From: UBA11346 sp038203025
Lineage (GTDB): Bacteria; Planctomycetota; UBA11346
NCBI GenBank assembly: GCA_038203025.1
Contig: JBBREK010000101.1
Coordinates: 1-14,224 of the forward strand
Reading direction: 5' to 3'
DNA length: 14,224 nt
Both the position numbers and the translations under genes were made by a program. Below the pieces are notes generated by a model that searched no databases, was not told where the DNA came from, and saw nothing but the letters and a program-made list of their open reading frames with translations. Below, one piece after another: positions 6,888-14,076 of the stretch (the stretch's first letter is position 1; each line of letters starts with the position of its first letter).

Positions 6888-8547
6888 AGTCGCAGATCCG
6901 CGCCTCGATGTCACCACTGGCGTCGCGCACCAACTCGGCCTCGCCCGTGAACGAGACGATGAAGTCACGCAGGCCGAGCCGGCTGCCGTCGAAGCCTGCT
7001 TCGGCCAGGCGCCGGCGCAGGCCTTCGGCCAGGCCCTCGGCCTGGGTCAGGTCAAGCGGGCCGGCGGCGACAGCGGACGCCAAGTCGACCGGTCGACTGA
7101 GTGCCCGCGCGTCGTCGTCACCGCCGTGGCCGTCGCTGCCGTTGAAGTAGCCCTGGAGGATGACGTAGTTGCGGTTGTCGCGCAGCACGGCGGCGCCATC
7201 TGGCGTGACCAGGCAGGCGTGGCTGGCATAGCGCCGGCCATCCTCGCTTGGCTCCAGCTTGCGCGAGCCGGTCATGTAGATGGCGCGGACGTTGGTGGTG
7301 GGGATGCCGGCCGCGGCCAGTTCGGCGGCGATCGTTGCCTCCTCGAACGGGCTGTTGAAGCCCTGGGCGCGCTGTGCCGGGTCGGCCGGCAGCTCGCCGA
7401 CCACCGAGGTCTTCCACACCAGGTGCACGTTGTCCTTGGTCAGGGTGTATTGCACATCGTTTAGCACCGACAGCCGGGCACCCGGGGTGCGTCGCCAGCG
7501 TTCCGGCAGGAAGTAGTCGAACAGTCGGGCGTTGCGTCCGACCACCCACAGCCGACCGCCGGTGCTCTCGACCCGGCCGTGGATATAGGGCACGCCGAGG
7601 ATGTCGACCTGGGCGAGATGGCCGGGCATTGACGTGGGCTCGAAGCGGCAGGCCAGATCGTCGAGATAGGAATGCCGGCGATCACGCTTGACCCGCGCCT
7701 CGTGTTCGGGCGTGCGCAGCAGCAGTTCGTAGTCGATGACGGCGTAGCGACGTTGCGCCACCAGACCTTCGACCGCCGCGCCGGCGGCGTCCGGCTGCGC
7801 CTGCATGCGGGCGATCTCCTCATCCGGCAGGATGATGTGCACCGGCTTCATGTCGGCGACGGTGTAGCCCTTGCGTTCGAGATCGCCGAGTACGCGCTCG
7901 TTGAGCAGCCACGGCAGCTCCTCGGCGACCTCGGTCGGTGCGCTGAGATCGCCGAGCATCTCGACGACGTTGCGGCCGTGAATCCAGCCATAGATCAGCT
8001 TGTATTGCTTGAGGATGTCCAACTCGACGCCGGGATGCAGGCGCTGGATGCGGTTCAGCCGGTCTTCGCTGCGTCCGGTCTGCCACTCCTGCATGCGCTC
8101 TGGCGGCACATAGATGGCCAGTGGCTCCTGGGTGCGCATCTCCTCGGCCGCCGGGTCGTGCTGGCCCTCGCGTAGCTCCATGACCAGGGCGAACTCCTCC
8201 CACGGGCTGTTGAACTCGGCGTCGATGAACTGGCACAGCAGGTGCGCGTCGACCGGCACGTCCTCGCCGACCCGGCAGTTCTTCACCACCAGGTCGATGC
8301 TGCTACCGTTGACCGGTTTGGTCGGCACGCGGAACACCGTGCTGGTGCCTTGCAGACGCTGGCGGTGGGCCTCGAACCAGGCCGGGTCGAACCAGTTCTC
8401 GACCTGGAGGTGGTGGCTGTAGGCCAGACCGTAGCGGGTCAGGTAGAGGTCGCCACCATCGCTGGTGACCTGGCGTAGGTAAACCACGCCAAGGACGTTG
8501 AGGAACGCCTCAGGCGGATGCGCTCTGGATTCCTGGCCTGCGGGCAT
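6847..8547 (-). CDS. Uncharacterised 566-aa protein with two kinase-like units in tandem
   Basis: This is a soluble protein with no family that I can name. Reading along it, the same series of elements appears twice. Unit 1: IDLVVKNCRVGEDVP (84-98), FNSPWEEFALVMEL (112-125), PLAIYV (142-147), then VADMKPVHIIL (230-240) and AVIDYELLLRTPEHE (269-283). Unit 2: VHLVWKTSVVGELP (374-387), FNSPFEEATIAAEL (397-410), RAIYM (421-425), then GLRDFIVSF (525-533) and ARICDFKLI (549-557). The lysine, helix glutamate, catalytic-loop-like Asp and D-F/Y-x-L series matches the order of protein-kinase fold motifs (beta-3 Lys, alpha-C Glu, HRD, DFG). Unit 1 keeps DMKP, close to the kinase DxKP; unit 2 is more degenerate. 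The ATG directly abuts the SulP stop (TGA-ATG), so it is probably co-expressed with the transporter. Kinase relationship is my inference, not a database hit. Confidence 0.75.
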   Translation of the reverse strand: MPAGQESRAHPPEAFLNVLGVVYLRQVTSDGGDLYLTRYGLAYSHHLQVENWFDPAWFEAHRQRLQGTSTVFRVPTKPVNGSSIDLVVKNCRVGEDVPVDAHLLCQFIDAEFNSPWEEFALVMELREGQHDPAAEEMRTQEPLAIYVPPERMQEWQTGRSEDRLNRIQRLHPGVELDILKQYKLIYGWIHGRNVVEMLGDLSAPTEVAEELPWLLNERVLGDLERKGYTVADMKPVHIILPDEEIARMQAQPDAAGAAVEGLVAQRRYAVIDYELLLRTPEHEARVKRDRRHSYLDDLACRFEPTSMPGHLAQVDILGVPYIHGRVESTGGRLWVVGRNARLFDYFLPERWRRTPGARLSVLNDVQYTLTKDNVHLVWKTSVVGELPADPAQRAQGFNSPFEEATIAAELAAAGIPTTNVRAIYMTGSRKLEPSEDGRRYASHACLVTPDGAAVLRDNRNYVILQGYFNGSDGHGGDDDARALSRPVDLASAVAAGPLDLTQAEGLAEGLRRRLAEAGFDGSRLGLRDFIVSFTGEAELVRDASGDIEARICDFKLIGRRPASGRQ

Positions 8548-10245
8548 TCAGGGTCCGGTAGCAGGTGGTGTGGTGGCACGCGCGATCGCAGCTTCGTAGC
8601 TGCCGAACACCTGGTCCTCGCCAACCAGGGCGAGCAGGCCATGACGATCAAGGTCGGCGAGTGGCCGGGTGTGGCAGTCGGACAGCAGCAGCGCCGCACC
8701 GCGCCGGCGGCAGGTGGCATACAGCTCGCGCAGGCTGTGGGCGGCGGTGGCGTCGATGAACGGCACGTTGCGCAGGCGCAGGATCAGGGTCGAGGCGCGC
8801 TTGCCCATGCGTCCGTCGATGTCGCGGATCAAGGTGGCAGCGCCAAAGAAGAATGGGCCACGCACGTCGAACACCTCGACGCCGGGCGGCAGCTCGGGGG
8901 CGCGCTCGTCCTCGGTGCCGCTGTCGGCGGCGCGACGTTCGATCTGCACGCTCTCGCTCATGCGCTTGACGAAGAACAGCATCGCAAGCAGCACGCCGAT
9001 GGTCACCGCCCAGGTCAGGTCGACCAGCACGGTCAGGCTGAAGGCCAGCGGCAGGAGGAAGGCGTCGCTACGGCCGGCGCGCAGGATGTGCGGCCAGTGG
9101 CGCAGCTCGGCCATGCCCCAGCACACCGACAACAACACACCGGCCAGCGCCGCCATGGGGATGTGCAGCACCAGCGGCGCCGCCACCAGCATGATCGCCA
9201 GCACGGTCAGGCTGTGGACGATGCCTGCCATCGGCGATCGCGCCCCGGCGCGGATGTTAGTCGAGGTGCGGGCGATGACGCCGGTGACCGGCAGGCCGCC
9301 AAAGAACGGCACCACGATGTTGGCCACGCCCTGCGCGATCAGCTCGGTGTTGGAGTCGTGGCGGTCGCCGCACATGCCGTCGGCGACCACCGCCGACAGC
9401 AGCGATTCGATCGAGCCGAGCAGGGCGATGGCCAGGGCCAAGCCGGACAGCTCCTGTATGCGCTTGAGCAGGTCGCCGGCGCCCCAGCCAGCTGGCAGGC
9501 CGACGTCGGGGAGGAACGGTGCCGGCAGGCCATGCGGTATCGAGCCAAACGCCGTGCCGATGGTGCGCAGGCTGCCATCGGCCTCCCAACCGCCGAGCAT
9601 CGAGACCGCGGTCGCGGCGACCACCGCCAGCAGCGCCCCCGGCAGTAGTGGTCGCCAGCCGCGCAGCAGCTGGATCATCGCTAGCGAACCGAGGCAGATC
9701 AGCACCGGCAGCCAACGTGCCTGGTCGCGGTGTGCCCACAGCCAGACGACGCGGTCCTGGATGTGCGCGAAGCTCTTGTCGGGGATGCCGGTCATCGGCC
9801 CGATCTGGGTCGAGGCGATGATCACGGCAATGCCGGTGGTGAAGCCAATGACCACCGGGATGGGGATGAAGGTGATGGTCCGGCCGAGGCGCAGCAGGCC
9901 CAGGCCCAGGACCAGGACGCCGGCCATGATCGTAGCCAGGGCCATCCCGCCGGGACCGTACATCGCCACGCCGGCAGCGCACAGGCCGACGAAGGCGCCG
10001 GCCGGACCGCCGATCTGCACCCGGCTGCCACCGAGCAGACTGACCAGGATACCGCCGATGATCGCGGTGTAGAGGCCGATCTCAGGCGCCACCCCCGAGG
10101 CGATGGCCAGACCGATCGACAGGGGCAGGGCGACGACGCCGACCAGCAGGCCGGCGAGGACGTCGGCGAGCAGTTCACGCCGGCCGTAGTCTGCATGCAG
10201 GCAGCGCAGGATCGCAGGGCGGTACAGGCCCGGTTCGTTACTCAT
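8548..10245 (-). CDS. SulP-family inorganic anion transporter with STAS domain
   Basis: This is an inner-membrane transporter of the SLC26/SulP family, which moves sulfate, bicarbonate or similar anions with protons or sodium. The product is 565 residues, the usual length. About a dozen to fourteen hydrophobic segments fill 25-425. The N-terminal DVLAGLLVGVVALPLSIGLA (28-47) is the family signature, and GGPAGAFV (79-86) and SIESLLSAVVADG (278-290) are conserved transport-core stretches. GGLPVTGVIARTSTNIRAGA (316-335) is also typical. A cytoplasmic STAS domain occupies about 455-553 with VPFIDATAAHSL at 494-505, the usual D-A/S-T/S region. The start at 10245 gives a normal SulP N-terminus; the 35-residue in-frame extension upstream is low-complexity. 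Substrate cannot be read from sequence. It follows ccsA after 59 bases and abuts the 566-aa gene. Confidence 0.93.
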   Translation of the reverse strand: MSNEPGLYRPAILRCLHADYGRRELLADVLAGLLVGVVALPLSIGLAIASGVAPEIGLYTAIIGGILVSLLGGSRVQIGGPAGAFVGLCAAGVAMYGPGGMALATIMAGVLVLGLGLLRLGRTITFIPIPVVIGFTTGIAVIIASTQIGPMTGIPDKSFAHIQDRVVWLWAHRDQARWLPVLICLGSLAMIQLLRGWRPLLPGALLAVVAATAVSMLGGWEADGSLRTIGTAFGSIPHGLPAPFLPDVGLPAGWGAGDLLKRIQELSGLALAIALLGSIESLLSAVVADGMCGDRHDSNTELIAQGVANIVVPFFGGLPVTGVIARTSTNIRAGARSPMAGIVHSLTVLAIMLVAAPLVLHIPMAALAGVLLSVCWGMAELRHWPHILRAGRSDAFLLPLAFSLTVLVDLTWAVTIGVLLAMLFFVKRMSESVQIERRAADSGTEDERAPELPPGVEVFDVRGPFFFGAATLIRDIDGRMGKRASTLILRLRNVPFIDATAAHSLRELYATCRRRGAALLLSDCHTRPLADLDRHGLLALVGEDQVFGSYEAAIARATTPPATGP

Positions 10246-10304
10246 CGGAACCAAGTAGCATGCCCGGCGGGAGGCTTCCGCAAGGACACCGAGTCCAGCC
10301 CGCG

Positions 10305-11936
10305 TCAGGCGGTCGTGGCGACCCGCTGGCGGACGCTCGCCCACAGCCACAGGCCGATGGCGAGCACCACCTCAGCGGCAGCGACGCCGACCAGCGACCA
10401 GAACGTGCCGCTGGCGAAGCCGTAACTGTGCAGGCCGATGCCGAGCAGATTGACGCCGAACCAGGCCACCGCGACGACGATGTTGCCAAGGACCAGGCCG
10501 GCGGCGAAGCCGCGTGGACCGGCGACGCCCGAGCTGCGCAGGTGCAGCATCATCAGCAGCCACAGGACGATCAGCAGGGCGCCGTTCTCCTTCGGATCCC
10601 AACCCCAGAAGCGGCCCCACGACTGGTCGGCCCAGATGCCGCCAAGGATGGTGCCGAAGAGGGTGAAGAGCAGCGAGATCAGCGCCAGGATGAGCATGGC
10701 GCGGTCGTGCTGGATATGCGTCGGGCTGTCCTGTGGGCGCAGTCCGCGCGCTGCCAGAGCGACGTGCGCCACCACCCCGGCGACCAGGGTGCAGCCGTAG
10801 CCGGCGGTGATGGTGAGAACGTGGATGGTCAGCCAGAAGTTCGAGTTCAGCACCGCCACCAGCATGCCCATGGTGTCGCCGTCATCGGCGTAACTGAGGC
10901 CGACGGTGTGCAGGACGATGGCGAGGACGGCGCCGACGAAGGCGCCGTCGCCGCGCCGGCGGAACCACTCGACCATCAGGCCAAGCAGGGCGGCGACTGC
11001 GCCGACGAAGATCACCGACTCGTAGAGCGTGGCGACCGGCGGCCGCTGCATGATCCACATGCGCAGGCCCAGGCCGGCGACGTGCGCCAGGGTGCCGGCG
11101 GCGAGACTGCCGACCGCCACCGCCCATAGCCAGCGCCGGTTGAGCAGCAGGCCGACGCCGAGCAGGACGAGGCAGAGGATGTCGAGGGCCAGGCTCCAGA
11201 CGAAGAGGTCGAGGCGGTGGTAGACGACCTCGGCGTGCAGACGTTTTTCCGGCGCGATCGGCGCCAGGCCCTGGGCAAGGGCGCTGGCGATGCGCTGCAC
11301 GCCGGCGGCGTCGTTCTTCTGCGCGGCGGTGAGCAGGTCGATCCATCCGGAGATGGCCGTGGTCTGCAAGCCGTCGGGATGCGCCACCTCAGGGATGGGC
11401 AGCCAGCGTTCGCGGGTCGCCTCTGGCCCGGGGATCAGGGCGAGGGAGCGGCCGCCGATCAGGTCGAGGATGCGGGAGAGGTTGTCGCCCAACTCGACCA
11501 GCTGCAATTCGGCCGGGGCCAGGCTCTGGCGTTCGCGCTGGAACAGCGGGTCCAGCTGCGCCTGGTGGGCCTGCAGTCCGGCGCCCACCTCGTTGATGGT
11601 GTAGCGCAGACCCGGTCGTACCGCCAATCCCAGCGCCTCGGCAACCTCTGGATTGCGCAGGCGGATGGCCGACCGCTGCATGGCTGCGGTGGGGTCGATC
11701 AGGCCTTCGAGCAGCCATGCGCCAGCCGACAGGGCCGGACCGCCTTCGACCGGGATCGACGAGCGTCCGGACAGCGACAGCACGCAGTGGCGGGCGACGC
11801 TGGCCAGCGGCTTGAGCCGGCCGTCATGCAGCGCCGGCAACCCTTCCACCGACCGCGCCATGCGTTCGAGGTCGGGCTGGTCGGCTGCGCTGAGGCCGGT
11901 GACGAGGACGAGCAGCAGGACGAGATATCGCATCAT
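10305..11936 (-). CDS. ccsA: System II cytochrome c biogenesis protein CcsA (ResC-like)
   Basis: Together with ResB this membrane protein delivers haem across the membrane and attaches it to CXXCH cytochromes. The product is 543 residues. A signal-like segment (RYLVLLLVLVTGLSA, 3-17) leads into an extracytoplasmic domain of about 220 residues containing LHDGRLKPLASVARH (36-50), as in long CcsA proteins. Membrane segments start near 245. The haem-handling WWD motif (WADQSWGRFWGWDPKEN, 435-451) is intact, and candidate axial histidines are His343 (LHTVGL), His372 (TIHVLT) and His503 (LHSYGF). Two adjacent ATGs lie at 11936 and 11933; I give the upstream one, with AGGA overlapping just before them. 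A longer frame opens at ATG 12125 (63 extra residues), but those residues are translated repeat (for example SRFAVRSSRF), and the signal segment supports the short form. It lies downstream of resB. Confidence 0.93.
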   Translation of the reverse strand: MMRYLVLLLVLVTGLSAADQPDLERMARSVEGLPALHDGRLKPLASVARHCVLSLSGRSSIPVEGGPALSAGAWLLEGLIDPTAAMQRSAIRLRNPEVAEALGLAVRPGLRYTINEVGAGLQAHQAQLDPLFQRERQSLAPAELQLVELGDNLSRILDLIGGRSLALIPGPEATRERWLPIPEVAHPDGLQTTAISGWIDLLTAAQKNDAAGVQRIASALAQGLAPIAPEKRLHAEVVYHRLDLFVWSLALDILCLVLLGVGLLLNRRWLWAVAVGSLAAGTLAHVAGLGLRMWIMQRPPVATLYESVIFVGAVAALLGLMVEWFRRRGDGAFVGAVLAIVLHTVGLSYADDGDTMGMLVAVLNSNFWLTIHVLTITAGYGCTLVAGVVAHVALAARGLRPQDSPTHIQHDRAMLILALISLLFTLFGTILGGIWADQSWGRFWGWDPKENGALLIVLWLLMMLHLRSSGVAGPRGFAAGLVLGNIVVAVAWFGVNLLGIGLHSYGFASGTFWSLVGVAAAEVVLAIGLWLWASVRQRVATTA

Positions 11937-12127
11937 CCTAGAAATCGCAGTTCGCGGTTCGCAGTTCACGGTTCGCGGTTGTAGCGATACGTGTTGTGTG
12001 TGTTGCGGGTGTTCACCAAACGGGTGACCAAGAGTAAACCCAATATAGTCCGTAATCGATGGTCCAACCATGAACCGCGAACTGCGAACCGCGAACCGCG
12101 AACCCACGGTGGCATTTAGGATCATGC
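11930..12127. repeat. Palindromic heptamer-repeat element between resB and ccsA
   Basis: The whole spacer is a long imperfect inverted repeat. The ends are GCATCATCCTA (11930-11940) and TAGGATCATGC (12117-12127), which pair with one mismatch, extended by GAAAT against ATT. Inside lie arrays of a 7-base unit: GTTCGCG, GTTCGCA, GTTCACG, GTTCGCG (11950-11977) on the left, and GAACCGC, GAACTGC, GAACCGC, GAACCGC (12072-12099) on the right, in inverted orientation. The centre (11981-12070) is less GC-rich than the surroundings. The right end contains the resB stop codon (12122-12124) and the left end the two ccsA start codons (11931-11936). Similar GTTCGCGGTTCGC-type repeats are known to me as scattered intergenic repeats in GC-rich bacterial genomes. 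I see no transposase and no clear direct target duplication. Confidence 0.8.
12042..12067 (-). promoter_or_regulatory. Weak candidate promoter inside the palindromic element
   Basis: Reading the minus strand towards ccsA, TTGGAC (12067-12062) is followed after 14 bases by TATATT (12047-12042). These resemble -35 and -10 boxes in an AT-richer island, but the 14-base spacing is shorter than the usual 16-18. If active it would give ccsA a promoter of its own, separate from the resB transcript. Confidence 0.2.
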
Positions 12128-13177
12128 TACCCCCGGCCGGCGCATGCGCAGCACGATGTGCAGCAGCAGGCCGAGCAGCATGATGCTGCTGGCGACATAG
12201 GGCGAGAGCGAGAATCGGTCGCGGACCACCGACAGGACGCTGGTCATCGAACCGTCAGGAGCCTCGATGTAGGACGACTGGTAGAGCGTCCATGGGCCGA
12301 TGCGCAGGGGCCGGTTCATCGAGATGATCACCCGGCGCGAGGACCCGGCTTCATGCACCAGGACTTCGGAGGAGAAGCGGCGCGCCATGCCGGTGCCGGG
12401 ATGGTTCTCGCGGGTGAAGTGGACCAGTTCGGTGGTGAACGGCATCGCTGTGCCCATGCGCCGGACCCCGGCGCGCACACCGGGGGCCAGCTCCACCACC
12501 GGGCCGTTCTCGCACACCGCCACTTGGCTGCCGTCGGGCAGGCGCAGCACCACACCGGGCGCATTGCGTTCGACTTCCTTCTCAGGCAGCAGCGGATCGA
12601 GACCGCCACCAAGCCGGGGGCGGCAGTTGGCCTGGTGGTCAACCACGGTGAGGGTCAGCGGCAGCTCGGCCTGGGCGATGGTTCCGCCCTGGTGCAGCAG
12701 CCCCTCGCCGACCCTGACCAGGCGATCATGTTCCGGGCCGTCTACCAGGATGGCGAGTTCGTGATGGCGCCACGAGCGCATCTCGTCGCCGCTTTCCCCT
12801 TCCGCCAGCGCCAGCGAGCCTTCCTGGCGCAGCGCGCCCCCAAGCATGCAGCCGGCGAGCAGGGCCAGCGTGCCGGCATGCAGGATGAATAGCCCTGGGC
12901 TGCGCGCGCTACGCCGGGTGAACAGCACGGCCAGCAAGTTGAGGCCGGTGATCGACAGGGTCAGGCGGCCGCCGGGCAGCAGCGGGGTCTGGCCGAACCA
13001 CAGGAACCACGCGGTGAAGTAGCGTTCCTGCGCCAGGTACAGGCCAACGTCGCGCTGCGCCCAGGTGCCGGCGACGGTGAGGATGAACAACCAAGCGCAG
13101 GCGATGGCGAAGATGCGTGGATCGGCGACGATGCGCAGCCAGCGTGGTTCGTCGTCCCACAGGCTAGCGACGCTCAA
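12122..13177 (-). CDS. resB: System II cytochrome c biogenesis protein ResB
   Basis: This is the partner of CcsA in haem delivery and cytochrome c assembly. The product is 351 residues. Membrane segments lie at about 22-40 (FAIACAWLFILTVAGTWAQ), 73-87 and 95-114, with His100 in FILHAGTLALLAG, a likely haem-contact histidine. A large extracytoplasmic domain (about 118-325) follows, ending in the ResB-typical MNRPLRIGPWTLYQSSY (287-303). A last membrane segment at about 327-345 carries His340. The family often runs to 450-600 residues, so this is a compact form, as found in some PVC and Bacteroidota-like systems. The ATG overlaps the stop of the preceding gene by ATGA (13174-13177), and its own TGA overlaps an ATG at 12125 inside the palindromic element. 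Confidence 0.9.
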   Translation of the reverse strand: MSVASLWDDEPRWLRIVADPRIFAIACAWLFILTVAGTWAQRDVGLYLAQERYFTAWFLWFGQTPLLPGGRLTLSITGLNLLAVLFTRRSARSPGLFILHAGTLALLAGCMLGGALRQEGSLALAEGESGDEMRSWRHHELAILVDGPEHDRLVRVGEGLLHQGGTIAQAELPLTLTVVDHQANCRPRLGGGLDPLLPEKEVERNAPGVVLRLPDGSQVAVCENGPVVELAPGVRAGVRRMGTAMPFTTELVHFTRENHPGTGMARRFSSEVLVHEAGSSRRVIISMNRPLRIGPWTLYQSSYIEAPDGSMTSVLSVVRDRFSLSPYVASSIMLLGLLLHIVLRMRRPGVA

Positions 13178-13767
13178 GGGGCACCGCCGGCCGGACGCAG
13201 CGAGGTGGTGAAGGCGAGGAAGGCGTCACGCAGATCGTCCAGGTGCTCACCGGTGGCCTCCAGCTTGACGAAGCACTGCCCTGATGGCGTCGGCACGATG
13301 GCGGCGAAGAAGGCCTTCGATGCGCCCCGCACCGGCAGCCATTCGAAGGGGCCGAAGCCGCAGGTGCCGGCGGTCAGTTCGGGCGCGAGGGCGGCCTCGT
13401 CCAGCGGCGCCAGTCCGACCTGCCCACGCCAGCGGTTGACGTTGGCCAGGCGGTCGCCGCCGCCCGGGAAGAGGAACAGGCCGCACTCGGCCCCGTCGCC
13501 GACGCTGAAGCTGGCCAGGCGCATCGTCTTGGTCGGGATGACGGCCCAGCCTTCCGGCAGGGTCCAGGCGATCGGCCCGTCGCTAGGCACGGCGGCTGTT
13601 GGCGGGGCCGGCATGGCGGCCTGGGCCGGCGGTTTGGCGACGGTGCGGACGCTGATGCGGTCGAGCGGTTCGGCCGCGAAGTAGGGGGTGGCGATCGTGG
13701 CTAGCGTGGCGGCGATCAGCACGCCGGCGGCGATCATCCACCGCGTCGAGGAGGCGTTGGCAGGCAT
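13174..13767 (-). CDS. Membrane-anchored NVNRWRG-motif protein, first gene of the cytochrome c maturation operon
   Basis: The product is 197 residues with one N-terminal membrane segment (MIAAGVLIAATLATIATPYF, 11-30). A proline/alanine-rich linker (about 43-62) then leads to an extracytoplasmic domain (about 64-190). The domain begins PIAWTLPEGW and contains ECGLFLFPGGGDRLANVNRW (94-113) followed by RGQVGLAPL. I recall this ANVNRWRGQ motif from uncharacterised planctomycete and verrucomicrobial proteins, often beside cytochrome biogenesis genes; no activity is assigned to it. Cysteines at 95, 136 and 165 are not in a CXXC motif, so a thioredoxin role is not supported. It is translationally coupled to resB by ATGA, so a helper role in haem or apocytochrome handling is a reasonable inference. 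There is no ribosome-binding site in front of the ATG. Confidence 0.8.
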   Translation of the reverse strand: MPANASSTRWMIAAGVLIAATLATIATPYFAAEPLDRISVRTVAKPPAQAAMPAPPTAAVPSDGPIAWTLPEGWAVIPTKTMRLASFSVGDGAECGLFLFPGGGDRLANVNRWRGQVGLAPLDEAALAPELTAGTCGFGPFEWLPVRGASKAFFAAIVPTPSGQCFVKLEATGEHLDDLRDAFLAFTTSLRPAGGAP

Positions 13768-13856
13768 GGAGGAAGGGACGCTACGGTCCGCCCCGGATTG
13801 TCAGGCGGAAAGCGCCAAGAGGCTGACGGCGAGAAGATAGAAACGTGTGCGGTGTG

Positions 13857-13873
13857 GGAGGTGCTCTACCTCC
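13857..13873. repeat. Short hairpin GGAGGT/ACCTCC
   Basis: GGAGGT (13857-13862) pairs perfectly with ACCTCC (13868-13873) around the loop GCTCT. On the minus strand the loop region reads GGTAGAGCACCT, which looks like a tRNA D-arm, but no T-arm, anticodon arm or acceptor stem accompanies it. Confidence 0.4.
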
Positions 13874-13929
13874 TGACGTACTCCGCCAGCGCTTCGCACT
13901 ACGCCCGGAATTCTCCAGACGAACACGAG

Positions 13930-13987
13930 AAATGAGGGCAGGTGTCCGGCCCAAGGGCCGCTTCGCTGCGTACACCTGCCCTCATTT
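13930..13987. repeat. Perfect 16-base inverted repeat with internal hairpin
   Basis: AAATGAGGGCAGGTGT (13930-13945) and ACACCTGCCCTCATTT (13972-13987) are exact reverse complements. Between them CGGCCC (13947-13952) pairs with GGGCCG (13955-13960), giving a branched or stacked hairpin. There is no run of T after either end, so it does not look like a standard intrinsic terminator, though it could stop transcription of the gene at 14077. A perfect stem of this length in one spacer suggests a transposon end, a recombination site or a structured RNA. Confidence 0.7.
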
Positions 13988-14002
13988 AGCGTACCGACAG
14001 GA

Positions 14003-14043
14003 TGTCCGCCCCCACTGGTTGTGGTCAAGGCTGGGGGAGGACA
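14003..14043. repeat. Imperfect 12-base hairpin next to the partial gene
   Basis: TGTCCGCCCCCA (14003-14014) pairs with TGGGGGAGGACA (14032-14043) with one mismatch, around a 17-base loop. It lies 33 bases past the stop of the partial minus-strand gene at 14077 and 15 bases from the larger hairpin, so it may belong to the 3' end of that gene or of an element carrying it. Confidence 0.5.
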
Positions 14044-14076
14044 CCAATGGCATGGATTATGCCCATAGTACAGCGC

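Larger units (their letters stand above)
13768..14076. other. Gene-free structured spacer upstream of the resB operon
   Basis: No convincing gene lies here: frames open on both strands, but codon third positions lack the strong G/C preference of the real genes. The stretch should contain the promoter of the operon starting at 13767, yet I cannot point to clear -35/-10 boxes. It holds the three hairpins listed separately, plus a small one near 13799-13827 (GTCAG paired with CTGAC, enclosing GCG-GAAAG-CGC). Confidence 0.5.

Noticed and set aside
10267..10281. Terminator between ccsA and sulP (GCGGGAGGCTTCCGC)
   Set aside because: The near-palindrome has a wobble, leaves almost no loop and lacks a T tract, so read-through from ccsA into sulP is as likely.
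11945..12105. CRISPR-like array
   Set aside because: Units are 7 bases, directly adjacent without spacers, and in inverted orientation on the two sides.
13174..13767. Thioredoxin-like role for the anchored protein (as ResA is near ResB/ResC in some bacteria)
   Set aside because: There is no CXXC motif and no thioredoxin-fold signature.
13857..13885. tRNA-like string GGTAGAGCACCT on the minus strand
   Set aside because: It resembles a D-arm, but no T-arm (TTC-A), anticodon stem or acceptor stem follows; the match is explained by the GGAGGT/ACCTCC hairpin.
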